DNA of 64,000 nt from Cellulophaga omnivescoria (GTDB lineage Bacteria > Bacteroidota > Bacteroidia > Flavobacteriales > Flavobacteriaceae), in assembly GCF_001999725.1 (NCBI RefSeq), contig NZ_MDDP01000006.1:62001-126000 (forward strand), given 5' to 3'. The first letter of the stretch is position 1, and every line of letters starts with the position of its first letter. Made by a program: the position numbers and the translations under genes. This document shows positions 54,783-63,738 of the stretch, one piece after another. A model generated the notes under the pieces. It did not search any database and was not told the DNA's origin. It saw nothing but the letters and a program-made list of their open reading frames with translations.

Positions 54783-55628
54783 TTAGTAGTCTCCTAAAGT
54801 TTCAGGGTTTTGTGCTAGTGCTGTCTCTAGTTGTTCATCACTAGGAGCTTTACCGTGCCAAGCGTGTGTGTGCATCATAAAATCTACACCATTACCCATT
54901 ACAGTATGTAATAAAACACAAATTGGTTTTCCGTTACCTGTCATAGATTTAGCTTTTTTAAGTCCAGCTATTACTGCTTCAAGGTTGTTTCCTTCTTCAA
55001 CATCTAAAACATCCCAGCCAAAAGCTTCAAATTTAGCTCTTACACTACCCATATTTAATACAGTGTCAGTAGAACCGTCAATTTGCTGGCCATTTAAATC
55101 TATAGTAGAAATTAAATTATCAACTTTGTTGGCAGAAGCATACATCATAGCTTCCCAATTTTGACCCTCTTGTAACTCACCATCACCGTGCAAACTATAC
55201 ACAATGTTGCTGTCTTTGTTTAGCTTTTTTGCAAGTGCTGCACCAATGGCTACAGACATTCCTTGTCCTAATGACCCAGATGCTATACGCACACCAGGTA
55301 AACCTTCATGTGTAGTTGGGTGTCCTTGTAATCTAGAATTAATTAGTCTAAAAGTGTTAAGCTCGTCTACTGGAAAGTATCCGCTACGTGCTAATACACT
55401 ATAATAAACAGGAGAAATATGACCGTTAGATAAAAAGAAAAGGTCTTCGCCTTTACCATCCATGTCAAATCCTTCGTTTAGTTCCATTAATTCATTGTAC
55501 AGGGCAACAAAAAATTCTGCACAACCCAAAGAACCACCTGGGTGGCCAGAGTTTACTTTGTGCACCATTCTTAAAATATCCCTTCTCACTTGCGTGGTCA
55601 AATCTTGTAATTCTTCCAGTCTTGGCAT
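54783..55628 (-). CDS. Transketolase, N-terminal (thiamine diphosphate-binding) subunit
   Basis: First half of the split enzyme (281 residues). It contains the substrate-binding HKVNSGHPGGSLG segment, the thiamine diphosphate/Mg motif HGDGELQEGQNWEA to DLNGQQIDG, and HAWHGKAPSD. The upstream region has a reasonable minus-strand promoter at 55654-55684. Confidence 0.92.
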   Translation of the reverse strand: MPRLEELQDLTTQVRRDILRMVHKVNSGHPGGSLGCAEFFVALYNELMELNEGFDMDGKGEDLFFLSNGHISPVYYSVLARSGYFPVDELNTFRLINSRLQGHPTTHEGLPGVRIASGSLGQGMSVAIGAALAKKLNKDSNIVYSLHGDGELQEGQNWEAMMYASANKVDNLISTIDLNGQQIDGSTDTVLNMGSVRAKFEAFGWDVLDVEEGNNLEAVIAGLKKAKSMTGNGKPICVLLHTVMGNGVDFMMHTHAWHGKAPSDEQLETALAQNPETLGDY

Positions 55629-55653
55629 TTTATATGTTGTGTTAATTCGCGTG

Positions 55654-55684
55654 TAAAAATAAGTCCTATCTTTTGCGTGTACAA
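55654..55684 (-). promoter_or_regulatory. Probable promoter of the transketolase operon
   Basis: Minus strand: TTG (55684-55682), 20-nt spacer, TATTTTTA (55661-55654), one base from TAnnTTTG, 26 nt before the start codon. Confidence 0.5.
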
Positions 55685-55769
55685 GGGTAGTTATTATAAT
55701 TTATTAACTACTTTACTATTAATACACAACTTTATTTTTTTGTTAGCAATTTTTTGTAGATGAGTTGAT

Positions 55770-55777
55770 TATATTTG
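55770..55777 (+). promoter_or_regulatory. -7 box upstream of tgt
   Basis: TATATTTG matches the consensus, 21 nt before the TTG start of tgt; there is no TTG at the expected -33 distance. Confidence 0.45.
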
Positions 55778-55798
55778 CGGTCATAAATACTATAGTTT

Positions 55799-56929
55799 TT
55801 GAAATTTACATTAGAAAAAAAGGATCCGCAGAGTAAGGCACGTGCCGCTACAATGGTTACAGATCATGGTGTTATAGAAACACCTATTTTTATGCCAGTT
55901 GGTACAGTTGCGTCTGTAAAAGGGGTTCATCAGAGAGAATTAAAAGAAGAAATAAATCCAGATATTATTTTAGGAAATACATACCATTTGTATTTGCGTC
56001 CTAAACTAGATATACTTGAAGCAGCCGGTGGTTTGCATAAATTTATGGGCTGGGATCGTAATATTTTAACAGATAGTGGTGGTTACCAAGTATATTCTTT
56101 ATCTGCAAATAGAAAAATAAAAGAAGAAGGTGTAAAGTTTAAATCTCATATAGATGGATCTTACCACTTTTTTACTCCAGAAAACGTAATGGAAATTCAG
56201 CGTACTATTGGCGCAGATATTATTATGGCTTTTGACGAGTGTACACCTTACCCTTGCGACTATAATTATGCAAAGCGCTCTATGCATATGACGCACCGTT
56301 GGTTAGACCGTTGTATGAACCACTTAGAAAAACTACCTTTTAAATACGGATACGAACAAACATTTTTTCCTATTGTACAGGGGTCTACATATAAAGACTT
56401 ACGTAAGCAATCTGCAGAATACATTGCAAACGCAGGTGCAGAAGGTAATGCTATTGGTGGTTTGTCTGTAGGTGAGCCAGCTGAAGAAATGTACGCAATG
56501 ACCGAGGTTGTTTGCGATATTTTACCAGAAGAAAAACCAAGATATTTAATGGGTGTTGGTACACCAATTAATATTTTAGAAAATATTGCTTTAGGTGTAG
56601 ATATGTTTGACTGTGTAATGCCAACACGTAATGCACGTAACGGTATGTTATTTACGGCACACGGTACTATTAATATTAAAAATAAAAAGTGGGAAGCAGA
56701 TTTTTCTCCTATTGATGAAATGGGAATTACATTTGTAGACACAGAGTATACAAAAGCTTATTTACGTCATTTATTTGCAGCTAATGAATATTTAGGTAAA
56801 CAAATTGCGACCATACATAATTTAGGTTTTTATTTATGGTTGACTCGTGAAGCTAGAAAGCATATTATTGCCGGAGATTTTATAGAATGGAAAAATATGA
56901 TGGTAAAACAAATGGATAAAAGATTGTAA
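55799..56929 (+). CDS. tgt: tRNA-guanine transglycosylase (queuine tRNA-ribosyltransferase)
   Basis: Exchanges guanine 34 for a queuosine precursor in tRNAs with GUN anticodons. 376 residues. The start codon is TTG at 55799: an in-frame stop (TAG at 55793) excludes anything upstream, and the N-terminus MKFTLEKKDPQSKARA is typical. Catalytic features are DSGGYQVYS, the Asp in MAFDECTPYP, GGLSVGEP and FDCVMPTRNARNG. The zinc Cys cluster of other Tgt enzymes is not evident, as is usual for shorter Bacteroidota versions. The lptG gene follows by 3 nt. Confidence 0.95.
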   Translation: MKFTLEKKDPQSKARAATMVTDHGVIETPIFMPVGTVASVKGVHQRELKEEINPDIILGNTYHLYLRPKLDILEAAGGLHKFMGWDRNILTDSGGYQVYSLSANRKIKEEGVKFKSHIDGSYHFFTPENVMEIQRTIGADIIMAFDECTPYPCDYNYAKRSMHMTHRWLDRCMNHLEKLPFKYGYEQTFFPIVQGSTYKDLRKQSAEYIANAGAEGNAIGGLSVGEPAEEMYAMTEVVCDILPEEKPRYLMGVGTPINILENIALGVDMFDCVMPTRNARNGMLFTAHGTINIKNKKWEADFSPIDEMGITFVDTEYTKAYLRHLFAANEYLGKQIATIHNLGFYLWLTREARKHIIAGDFIEWKNMMVKQMDKRL

Positions 56930-56932
56930 TAG

Positions 56933-58012
56933 TTGAGTATACTAGATAAATACATATTAAAACGCTACCTGCTTACCTTTGCGGTAATGCTATTGTTATT
57001 TGTGCCAATTGGTGTAATGCTAGATTTGGCAGAAAAAATAGCAAAAATGGTGCGTAATGAGGCGCCAACCTTAGAGATTTTAGAGTATTACATGAACTTT
57101 ATTATCTATATAGGTAGTTTGTTATTTCCTATATTTTTGTTTTTATCTATCATCTTTTTTACATCTAAACTCGCCTCAAATACAGAAATTGTAGCAATAT
57201 TAAGTTCTGGTGTCTCTTTTGGTAGGTTTTTAAGGCCTTATTTTATGGGTGCTACCATTATTGCAATACTAATGTTTGTAATGGCAATGTTTATTGTTCC
57301 CAAAGCCAGTTTAGACTATCATGAGTTTATATTTAAATACCTTAAAAAAGGTAAAAAGTTTCAGGAGACAACTAACATATATAATCAATTAAACGAAAAC
57401 GAGTTTTTATATATTAGTAGTTTTGACCCTAACAGGCAACTTGGTAGTAATTTTGTATTAGAACATTTTGATAATGATGATAAATTAGCATACAAACTTA
57501 CTGCATCTAGTATAAGGTGGATACCTAAAGATACTCTGTATAGATTAACAGGATATACTTCTAGGACTATAAAAGGTAAGGTAGAGGTAGTTGAAAAAAA
57601 GAGTAGGTTAGACACTATTTTAAATTTTAAAATAGATGATTTAACTCCTGTAAGTTATGTAGCAGAAACTAAAAATATTTTTGAATTAAATAAGTTTATT
57701 GAAGATCAGCGTAAAAAAGGGGCATCTAATATAAACACCTATGTAATGGCTAAGTACAAACGTTGGGCTTTGCCAGTTAGTGCTTTTATATTAACACTAA
57801 TTGCAGTATCTGTTTCTTCAATAAAACGTAGAGGTGGTATGGGAGTTAACTTAGCTTTTGGAATTGTAATTGCCTTTGTTTACATATTTTTTGATAGAAT
57901 TTTTGCTATTCTTGCAGAAAAGGCTGGTTTGTCACCCTTAATAGCAATCATAGTTCCTAACGCAATATTTGCAATCATTGGCTTATACTTGTTAAAAAAT
58001 GCTAAGCGATAA
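56933..58012 (+). CDS. LptF/LptG-family permease (lipopolysaccharide export)
   Basis: Inner-membrane permease of the YjgP/YjgQ family, which with LptB extracts lipopolysaccharide for transport to the outer membrane. 359 residues: about three N-terminal helices, a periplasmic beta-jelly-roll domain (about 130-270) and three C-terminal helices. The start is TTG at 56933; the codon before it is TAG. N-terminus MSILDKYILKRYL is typical. The downstream permease gene starts 14 nt before its stop. Confidence 0.9.
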   Translation: MSILDKYILKRYLLTFAVMLLLFVPIGVMLDLAEKIAKMVRNEAPTLEILEYYMNFIIYIGSLLFPIFLFLSIIFFTSKLASNTEIVAILSSGVSFGRFLRPYFMGATIIAILMFVMAMFIVPKASLDYHEFIFKYLKKGKKFQETTNIYNQLNENEFLYISSFDPNRQLGSNFVLEHFDNDDKLAYKLTASSIRWIPKDTLYRLTGYTSRTIKGKVEVVEKKSRLDTILNFKIDDLTPVSYVAETKNIFELNKFIEDQRKKGASNINTYVMAKYKRWALPVSAFILTLIAVSVSSIKRRGGMGVNLAFGIVIAFVYIFFDRIFAILAEKAGLSPLIAIIVPNAIFAIIGLYLLKNAKR

Positions 58013-58895
58013 ATTTAAAAATTACCTGCACTTACATTTTATAGTATTTGTTTGGGGCTTTACAGCTGTTTTAGGTAAGTTAATAACTATAGATGCCTTA
58101 CCGTTGGTATGGTATCGTATGTTTTTTGCAGCTCTTTTTGTGCTACTATTTATATTTGTACGTAAGAACAAATTAAAAGTTAGTCGCAAAACTTTATTGT
58201 TACTACTTGGTACTGGTGTAATAATAGCCTTGCATTGGGTAACTTTTTTTTCCTCTATAAAGGTGTCTAATGTCTCTGTAACCTTAGCAACCATATCATC
58301 TGGAGCATTTTTTGCAGCCATATTAGAACCAATTTGGTACAAACGCAAGGTTATTTGGTATGAGATTATTTTTGGACTTATAGTTATTGGCGGTTTAGGA
58401 CTAATATTTAATATTGATGCATCATACAAAGAAGGTATTGTACTAGCATTAATTTCAGCATTTTTAGCAACAATATTTTCTTTAATTAATGGTAAGCTTA
58501 TAAAAGAGCAGAAACCTTCAATTATTTCTTTTTATGAGCTTGGTGCGGGTGTAGTGTTTTTATCAATTTATATGCTTTTTCAGGGTAATTTAGGGCAAAT
58601 AAATTTTCAACTATCAGTGTCAGATTGGATTTACATTCTAATACTAGCATCATTTTGTACTGCATATGCCTTTATTGCATCGGTTAAAATAATGAAATTT
58701 TTAAGTCCGTATACCGTAATGTTAACTACAAACCTAGAGCCTGTTTATGGCATTTTATTAGCATTTATAATTTTTGGAGATAGTGAAAAAATGGATCCTA
58801 TGTTTTATTTAGGAGCATTTATTATTTTGATAACAGTAATTGCAAATGGCATTTTAAAAAACAGAACAGCTAAAAAAAAAATTAAAAGCAGCTAA
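57999..58895 (+). CDS. EamA-family (DMT) permease
   Basis: Ten-helix inner-membrane transporter (298 residues) with the duplicated EamA fold: first half to about 145, second from about 150. WGFTAVLGKL near the N-terminus and LEPVYGILLAFIIFGD near the C-terminus are family features. The substrate is unknown. Translation is probably coupled to the upstream gene by the 14-nt overlap. Confidence 0.85.
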   Translation: MLSDKFKNYLHLHFIVFVWGFTAVLGKLITIDALPLVWYRMFFAALFVLLFIFVRKNKLKVSRKTLLLLLGTGVIIALHWVTFFSSIKVSNVSVTLATISSGAFFAAILEPIWYKRKVIWYEIIFGLIVIGGLGLIFNIDASYKEGIVLALISAFLATIFSLINGKLIKEQKPSIISFYELGAGVVFLSIYMLFQGNLGQINFQLSVSDWIYILILASFCTAYAFIASVKIMKFLSPYTVMLTTNLEPVYGILLAFIIFGDSEKMDPMFYLGAFIILITVIANGILKNRTAKKKIKSS

Positions 58896-58960
58896 TAAAC
58901 AAGTTGTTGTTTAACTTTTTTAGGTTATAAACTATCTTTGTTGATATCTACCAAAGTTTA

Positions 58961-58993
58961 TTGCTGCTAATTTTATGGATTACATTATTTTTG
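58961..58993 (+). promoter_or_regulatory. Possible promoter of purM
   Basis: TATTTTTG (58986-58993) matches TAnnTTTG and is 17 nt before the ATG at 59011; TTG at 58961 is 22 nt upstream, slightly long. A second match, TATCTTTG, lies at 58933-58940. Confidence 0.4.
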
Positions 58994-59010
58994 CCTCAAA
59001 GTAAAAAAGT

Positions 59011-60189
59011 ATGAGTTCATCTAATAGCGAAAGGTATAACCAAAGAGGAGTTTCTGCATCTAAAGAAGATGTGCATAATGCCATTAAAAATATAGATAAA
59101 GGTCTTTTTCCTAAAGCATTTTGTAAAATTGTTCCAGATTACTTAACTGGCGATAAAGAGCACTGCTTGGTAATGCACGCAGATGGTGCAGGTACAAAAT
59201 CTTCTTTAGCCTATATGTATTGGAAAGAAACAGGAGATATTTCTGTTTGGAAAGGCATAGCGCAAGATGCTTTAATAATGAATATTGATGACCTTATATG
59301 TGTTGGTGCAACAGATAATATAATGTTGTCTTCTACCATAGGAAGAAATAAAAACTTAATTCCGGGTGAGGTTTTGTCTGCTATTATTAATGGTACAGAA
59401 GAACTTATAAATGATTTAAAAAATCACGGAATTGTAATACATTCTACTGGTGGAGAAACTGCAGATGTAGGCGATTTGGTACGTACTATAATTGTAGATT
59501 CTACCGTAACAGCAAGACTTAATAAAAAAGATGTTATAGATAATGCCAATATTAAAGATGGTGATGTTATTGTAGGTCTTGAGTCTTTTGGACAAGCAAC
59601 TTATGAAACCGAGTATAATGGTGGTATGGGAAGTAACGGACTTACCTCTGCAAGACACGATGTGTTTTCTAAATACTTAGCAGAAAAATACCCAGAAAGT
59701 TTTGATGCTGCTGTACCTGAAGATTTGGTATATTCTGGCGCTGTTAAATTAACAGATACTGTAGAAAACTCTCCTATAGATGCCGGTAAATTGGTATTGT
59801 CGCCAACTAGAACTTATGCACCTATTATTAAAAAAATATTAGAAAAGTATAATGCTACAGACATACATGGTATGGTGCATTGTAGTGGAGGAGCACAAAC
59901 AAAAATTTTACACTTTGTAGACAATTTACATATTGTAAAAGACAACCTTTTTCCTGTGCCACCTTTATTTAAATTAATACAAGAACAGTCTAAAACAGAT
60001 TGGAAAGAAATGTACCAAGTTTTTAACTGCGGTCACCGTATGGAATTGTACGTAAACCCAGCTGTAGCAGAAGATTTAATTGCTATTTCTAAAAGTTTTG
60101 GTGTAGATGCTAAAATAGTTGGTAAAGTAAAGGCTAGTGCAACTAAAAAATTGACTATTACTAGTGAGTATGGAACTTTTGAGTACTAA
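59011..60189 (+). CDS. purM: Phosphoribosylformylglycinamidine cyclo-ligase (AIR synthase)
   Basis: ATP-dependent ring closure in purine synthesis. 392 residues, the longer form found in Bacteroidota. Typical segments are HADGAGTKSSLAY, the metal/ATP-binding STGGETADVGD, GLESFGQATYE and VHCSGGAQTKILHF. Cytoplasmic, single-gene unit. Confidence 0.9.
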   Translation: MSSSNSERYNQRGVSASKEDVHNAIKNIDKGLFPKAFCKIVPDYLTGDKEHCLVMHADGAGTKSSLAYMYWKETGDISVWKGIAQDALIMNIDDLICVGATDNIMLSSTIGRNKNLIPGEVLSAIINGTEELINDLKNHGIVIHSTGGETADVGDLVRTIIVDSTVTARLNKKDVIDNANIKDGDVIVGLESFGQATYETEYNGGMGSNGLTSARHDVFSKYLAEKYPESFDAAVPEDLVYSGAVKLTDTVENSPIDAGKLVLSPTRTYAPIIKKILEKYNATDIHGMVHCSGGAQTKILHFVDNLHIVKDNLFPVPPLFKLIQEQSKTDWKEMYQVFNCGHRMELYVNPAVAEDLIAISKSFGVDAKIVGKVKASATKKLTITSEYGTFEY

Positions 60190-60239
60190 CTAACAACAAT
60201 TTTTACCTTTTAACCGTTGTACTTATAAAACAACTAATT

Positions 60240-60686
60240 ATGGAAAGAAAACAGTTTTTAAGAACCTTAGGTGCAGGTGCGGCTTTTGCTTTAACGTTTC
60301 CTTGTTTAGGTGGGTGTTCTAGTGATAGTGATGGTAATGAAGGTGATAAGAAAGAAATACCAACAGGTGTAGATTTTACTTTAGATTTAGAATCAGATGA
60401 AGCATCTAATCTGCAAACAAATGGCGGTTTTATTTTAAAGAATGATGTTGTAGTGGTTAAAAATTTAGAAGGTGAGTTTGTAGCTGCTACTCAAATTTGT
60501 AGTCATGAAAATTATGACCAAGTACGTTTTGCAAATGTAGATGGAGGTATATTTTATTGTGATGTTCACGGTTCTAGATTTAGTCAAACTGGTGAACCGT
60601 TAAACCAAGTAGATAGTAAAGCGGCAAAACCATTAAAAGTGTACCAAACAACCCTAACAGGTTCTACGTTACGTGTATTTGAATAG
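60240..60686 (+). CDS. Rieske [2Fe-2S] lipoprotein
   Basis: Small exported Rieske protein (148 residues). The cluster ligands are C87 and H89 (QICSHEN) and C107 and H110 (YCDVHGS). The N-terminus ERKQFLRTLGAG has a Tat-like twin basic pair followed by a lipobox-like LGGC (C26), so the protein could be folded before export and lipidated. The partner is unknown. It precedes the thioredoxin-ApbE cluster, suggesting a shared envelope redox role. Confidence 0.85.
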   Translation: MERKQFLRTLGAGAAFALTFPCLGGCSSDSDGNEGDKKEIPTGVDFTLDLESDEASNLQTNGGFILKNDVVVVKNLEGEFVAATQICSHENYDQVRFANVDGGIFYCDVHGSRFSQTGEPLNQVDSKAAKPLKVYQTTLTGSTLRVFE

Positions 60687-60714
60687 TTACCAGTATTTTG
60701 AGGCTTAAAATAAT

Positions 60715-61149
60715 ATGAAAAATTTAATTTTAGCATTATTTGTTTTCTGTACATATACTATTACGGCACAGGAGTGGAGTAGTAGTTTTAACAGTGCAGT
60801 AGAAAAAGCCCAAAAAGAAAATAAATTGGTTTTATTGGTTTTTTCGGGGTCAGACTGGTGTGCACCTTGCATAAAGCTAGATGCCGAGATTTGGCAATCA
60901 TCAGAATTTAAAGAATACGCAAAAAAAAGCTTAGTTCTTTACAAAGCAGACTTTCCTAGAAAAAAGAAAAATAAACTTTCTAAAGCTTTAAGCTTAGCAA
61001 ACAAAGAGTTAGCAGATACGTATAATCAGCAAGGATATTTTCCGTTGGTTGTGTTGTTAGATGGCAATAAAAATATTTTAGAAAAATCGGGATATAAAAA
61101 CATTTCTCCTTCAAAATATATAGCGCATTTAACTACTTTTGTTAAGTGA
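60715..61149 (+). CDS. Exported thioredoxin-fold protein
   Basis: 144 residues with signal peptide (ending ITAQ) and a thioredoxin-like domain. The redox motif is WCAPC within FSGSDWCAPCIKLD. Probably a periplasmic reductase. The stop codon overlaps the GTG start of apbE by 4 nt (GTGA), implying translational coupling and a linked function. Confidence 0.85.
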   Translation: MKNLILALFVFCTYTITAQEWSSSFNSAVEKAQKENKLVLLVFSGSDWCAPCIKLDAEIWQSSEFKEYAKKSLVLYKADFPRKKKNKLSKALSLANKELADTYNQQGYFPLVVLLDGNKNILEKSGYKNISPSKYIAHLTTFVK

Positions 61150-62138
61150 AAAAAATAATATTCCCCCTGTTTTGTTTTTTTGTATTACTTACAGTTGCAC
61201 AAGAAAAACACATAACTGCCCACAGAACTGTAAAATTAATGGGCAATAGATTTGATTTTACCATTGTTGCTAAAGAAACAGCAACAGCAAATGCTTATAT
61301 AGATGAATGTATTGCAGAGGTAAAACGAATAGAAAAAATAATATCTTCATGGGATGCAGAGTCCCAAACTACACAAGTAAATAAAAACGCAGGTATTGCC
61401 CCTGTAAAAGTTGCTCCAGAACTTTTTGGATTGGTAGAGCGTGCCATACAAATATCTAAAGTAACAGATGGAGCTTTTGATATTACATACGCTGCTTTAG
61501 ATAATGTTTGGAAATTTAATATAAATATGGAGTATTTGCCTACAGATACTCAGGTTGCAAACTCAATTGCAAATGTAGGTTACCATAATATTGTTTTAGA
61601 TAAAGAGCAACAAACTATTTATTTACCTAAAAAAGGAATGAAAATTGGCTTTGGAGCCATAGGTAAAGGTTTTGCGGCAGATAAAGTAAAGGAATTAATG
61701 GTAAGCAAAGGTGTAGTTGGTGGTATTATAAATGCATCTGGAGATTTAACCACATGGGGAACACAAGTTAGTGGCAAAAAATGGCTTGTAGGTATTAGTA
61801 ACCCTTTAGATGCAAAAAAAGTATTTTCTTGGTTACCAATTGTAGATTCTTCGGTAGCCACGTCTGGCAATTATGAAAAATACATCATTTTTAAAGGAGA
61901 AAAATACTCCCACATTATAGATCCAAGAACAGGTTGGCCTTCTAAAGGCGTAAAAAGTGTTTCCATTTTTGCAAAAAAAGCAGAATTGTGTGATGCACTT
62001 GCAACATCAATATTTGTAATGGGAGTAGAAACTGGTATGTCTGTTATAGAACAACTAAATGGGGTAGAGGTTATTATTGTAGATAAAAACAACCAAATAC
62101 ATAAAAGTAAAGGCATTACCTTTCAAAATAATTACTAA
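61146..62138 (+). CDS. apbE: FAD:protein FMN transferase
   Basis: Covalently attaches FMN to Ser or Thr of extracytoplasmic proteins. 330 residues, GTG start at 61146, signal peptide ending TVAQ. Family segments are FDFTIVA, IISSWDAESQTTQVN, GAIGKGFAADKV, INASGDLTTWG and SHIIDPRTGWP. It sits between a thioredoxin and the DUF4266/DUF3570 pair, a known recurrent arrangement. The acceptor protein is not obvious; see the DUF3570 entry. Confidence 0.92.
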   Translation: MKKIIFPLFCFFVLLTVAQEKHITAHRTVKLMGNRFDFTIVAKETATANAYIDECIAEVKRIEKIISSWDAESQTTQVNKNAGIAPVKVAPELFGLVERAIQISKVTDGAFDITYAALDNVWKFNINMEYLPTDTQVANSIANVGYHNIVLDKEQQTIYLPKKGMKIGFGAIGKGFAADKVKELMVSKGVVGGIINASGDLTTWGTQVSGKKWLVGISNPLDAKKVFSWLPIVDSSVATSGNYEKYIIFKGEKYSHIIDPRTGWPSKGVKSVSIFAKKAELCDALATSIFVMGVETGMSVIEQLNGVEVIIVDKNNQIHKSKGITFQNNY

Positions 62139-62147
62139 TTTTAGACT

Positions 62148-62357
62148 ATGAGAAATTTTATACTTCTTTTTGGTTTAATAATAACCGCTACATCTTGTGT
62201 TACCGTAAAAGGTTATGATAAGGTTTACCTTAATGATGAAGAAATGACCCTTTCAGCAAAAAACATAGAACGTTATGAAACCAATTTTCAGGTGTATAGA
62301 GAGTCTGCTTCTGGTGCTAACGGTGGTAAAACAGGCGGTGGCTGTGGCTGCAATTAA
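62148..62357 (+). CDS. DUF4266-type small lipoprotein
   Basis: 69-residue lipoprotein: lipobox ATSC (C17), a conserved VKGYDKVYLNDEEM segment, then a Gly-rich C-terminus ending GGGCGCN. This layout is typical of DUF4266 proteins encoded next to ApbE and DUF3570. The function is unknown; the Cys pair could be redox-active. It lies 9 nt after apbE. Confidence 0.85.
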   Translation: MRNFILLFGLIITATSCVTVKGYDKVYLNDEEMTLSAKNIERYETNFQVYRESASGANGGKTGGGCGCN

Positions 62358-62367
62358 AAATAAAATA

Positions 62368-63648
62368 ATGCAAAAGGTTTTTCTGCTATTAACGTTGTTA
62401 TTTTCTGTTCTTATTTACGCACAAGAAGAAGCTACTTATACCAAACGTGTACTAGAAGATACAGAGGTAGATTTACTTTTTAGTTATTATGACCAAGATG
62501 GTAAAAATGCAGCAGTAACTGGCGGCGAGGGAACACAAGAGCTAACAGACGTTACATCTACCATTGTTGTAAAAATGCCCTTAAATAATGATGATGTACT
62601 AACTGTGGATGTTGGTATTTCTGCGTACACCTCTGCTTCATCTAGCAATGTAAACCCTTTTGATGGTGATATAACAAAAAGAACAAGTCCTTTTAACGCA
62701 TCGTCTGGAGCATCAAAAAGTGATAAATTAATACATATTAAAACCAATTACGAACATAGCTCTAAAGACAGAAACAATATTATAGGAGCAAGTTTGTATG
62801 CAGCTAATGAGTATGACTATAGTTCTCTTGGTTTGGGAGTAAATTATGCCTATTTATTTAATGAAAAAAACACAGAACTATCTATATCTGGGCAGGTATA
62901 TTTTGATACTTGGAAACCGCAATATCCGGTAGAATTAAGAGATGGTTTTTTTGATAGCAGAGTTACAGGTAACGGAACATACAGCCCTAATTTTACAGCA
63001 TTTACAGATAAAAACAGAAACACATATGCTGTTTCTTTAGGCTTGTCACAAATACTGGGTAAAAAAGTACAAGGATCAATATTTGCAGATGTTATTGTGC
63101 AAAGCGGATTGTTAAGCACTCCTTTTCAGCGTGTGTATTTTGGAGATGTAAATGATTTTTATATTGATGATTTTCAACTAGCTGATGATGTAGAAATTTT
63201 ACCAGACAATAGAGTTAAAATTCCAATAGGAGGTCGTTTAAATTATTATGTAAACGATGCTTTAGTGGTACGTACATATTACCGTTATTATGCAGATGAT
63301 TGGGGAATTAATTCTAACACAGCAAGTATAGAGCTGCCTATTAAGCTAAATACAGTTTTTACTGTATACCCAACCTACAGATTTTATAACCAAACTGCCG
63401 CAGATTATTTTTACAAAAAAGAAGAAGCTGTCTCTACTTTAGATTACTACACATCTGATTATGATTTAAGTAAGTTTATAGCTCACCAATATGGCGCAGG
63501 GTTACGCTACAAAGATATTTTTGCAAAACAACGTATTTTAGGCTTTGGTTTAAAAGCTTTAGATGTAAGAGGAACAATGTATAACAGAGATAACGGTTTA
63601 GACTCTTTTATTGTTAGTTTAGGAGCAACATTTGTTAATGTTAACTAA
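62368..63648 (+). CDS. DUF3570 outer-membrane protein
   Basis: Exported protein of 426 residues. The start was taken at 62368, giving signal peptide MQKVFLLLTLLFSVLIYAQ; an earlier in-frame Met lies inside the DUF4266 gene. The mature part is rich in amphipathic beta strands and ends in VSLGATFVNVN, consistent with an outer-membrane barrel. An SGAS sequence (residues 113-116) resembles the motif modified by ApbE, and its gene is in the ApbE cluster. The role is unknown. Confidence 0.8.
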   Translation: MQKVFLLLTLLFSVLIYAQEEATYTKRVLEDTEVDLLFSYYDQDGKNAAVTGGEGTQELTDVTSTIVVKMPLNNDDVLTVDVGISAYTSASSSNVNPFDGDITKRTSPFNASSGASKSDKLIHIKTNYEHSSKDRNNIIGASLYAANEYDYSSLGLGVNYAYLFNEKNTELSISGQVYFDTWKPQYPVELRDGFFDSRVTGNGTYSPNFTAFTDKNRNTYAVSLGLSQILGKKVQGSIFADVIVQSGLLSTPFQRVYFGDVNDFYIDDFQLADDVEILPDNRVKIPIGGRLNYYVNDALVVRTYYRYYADDWGINSNTASIELPIKLNTVFTVYPTYRFYNQTAADYFYKKEEAVSTLDYYTSDYDLSKFIAHQYGAGLRYKDIFAKQRILGFGLKALDVRGTMYNRDNGLDSFIVSLGATFVNVN

Positions 63649-63738
63649 TAATTAGCTCTTTTTTCTTGTGATGACAGTTTTGTTGTTTATAAATCTTTAA
63701 AAATATCGTAAATTCGCAATCCAAGCGAAGCACGGATT

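Noticed and set aside
56266-56742. Long minus-strand open frame inside tgt
   Set aside because: It lies wholly opposite a well-conserved gene and shows no family features; it is a shadow frame. The same applies to the frames opposite 28135-29142 and 58022-58429.
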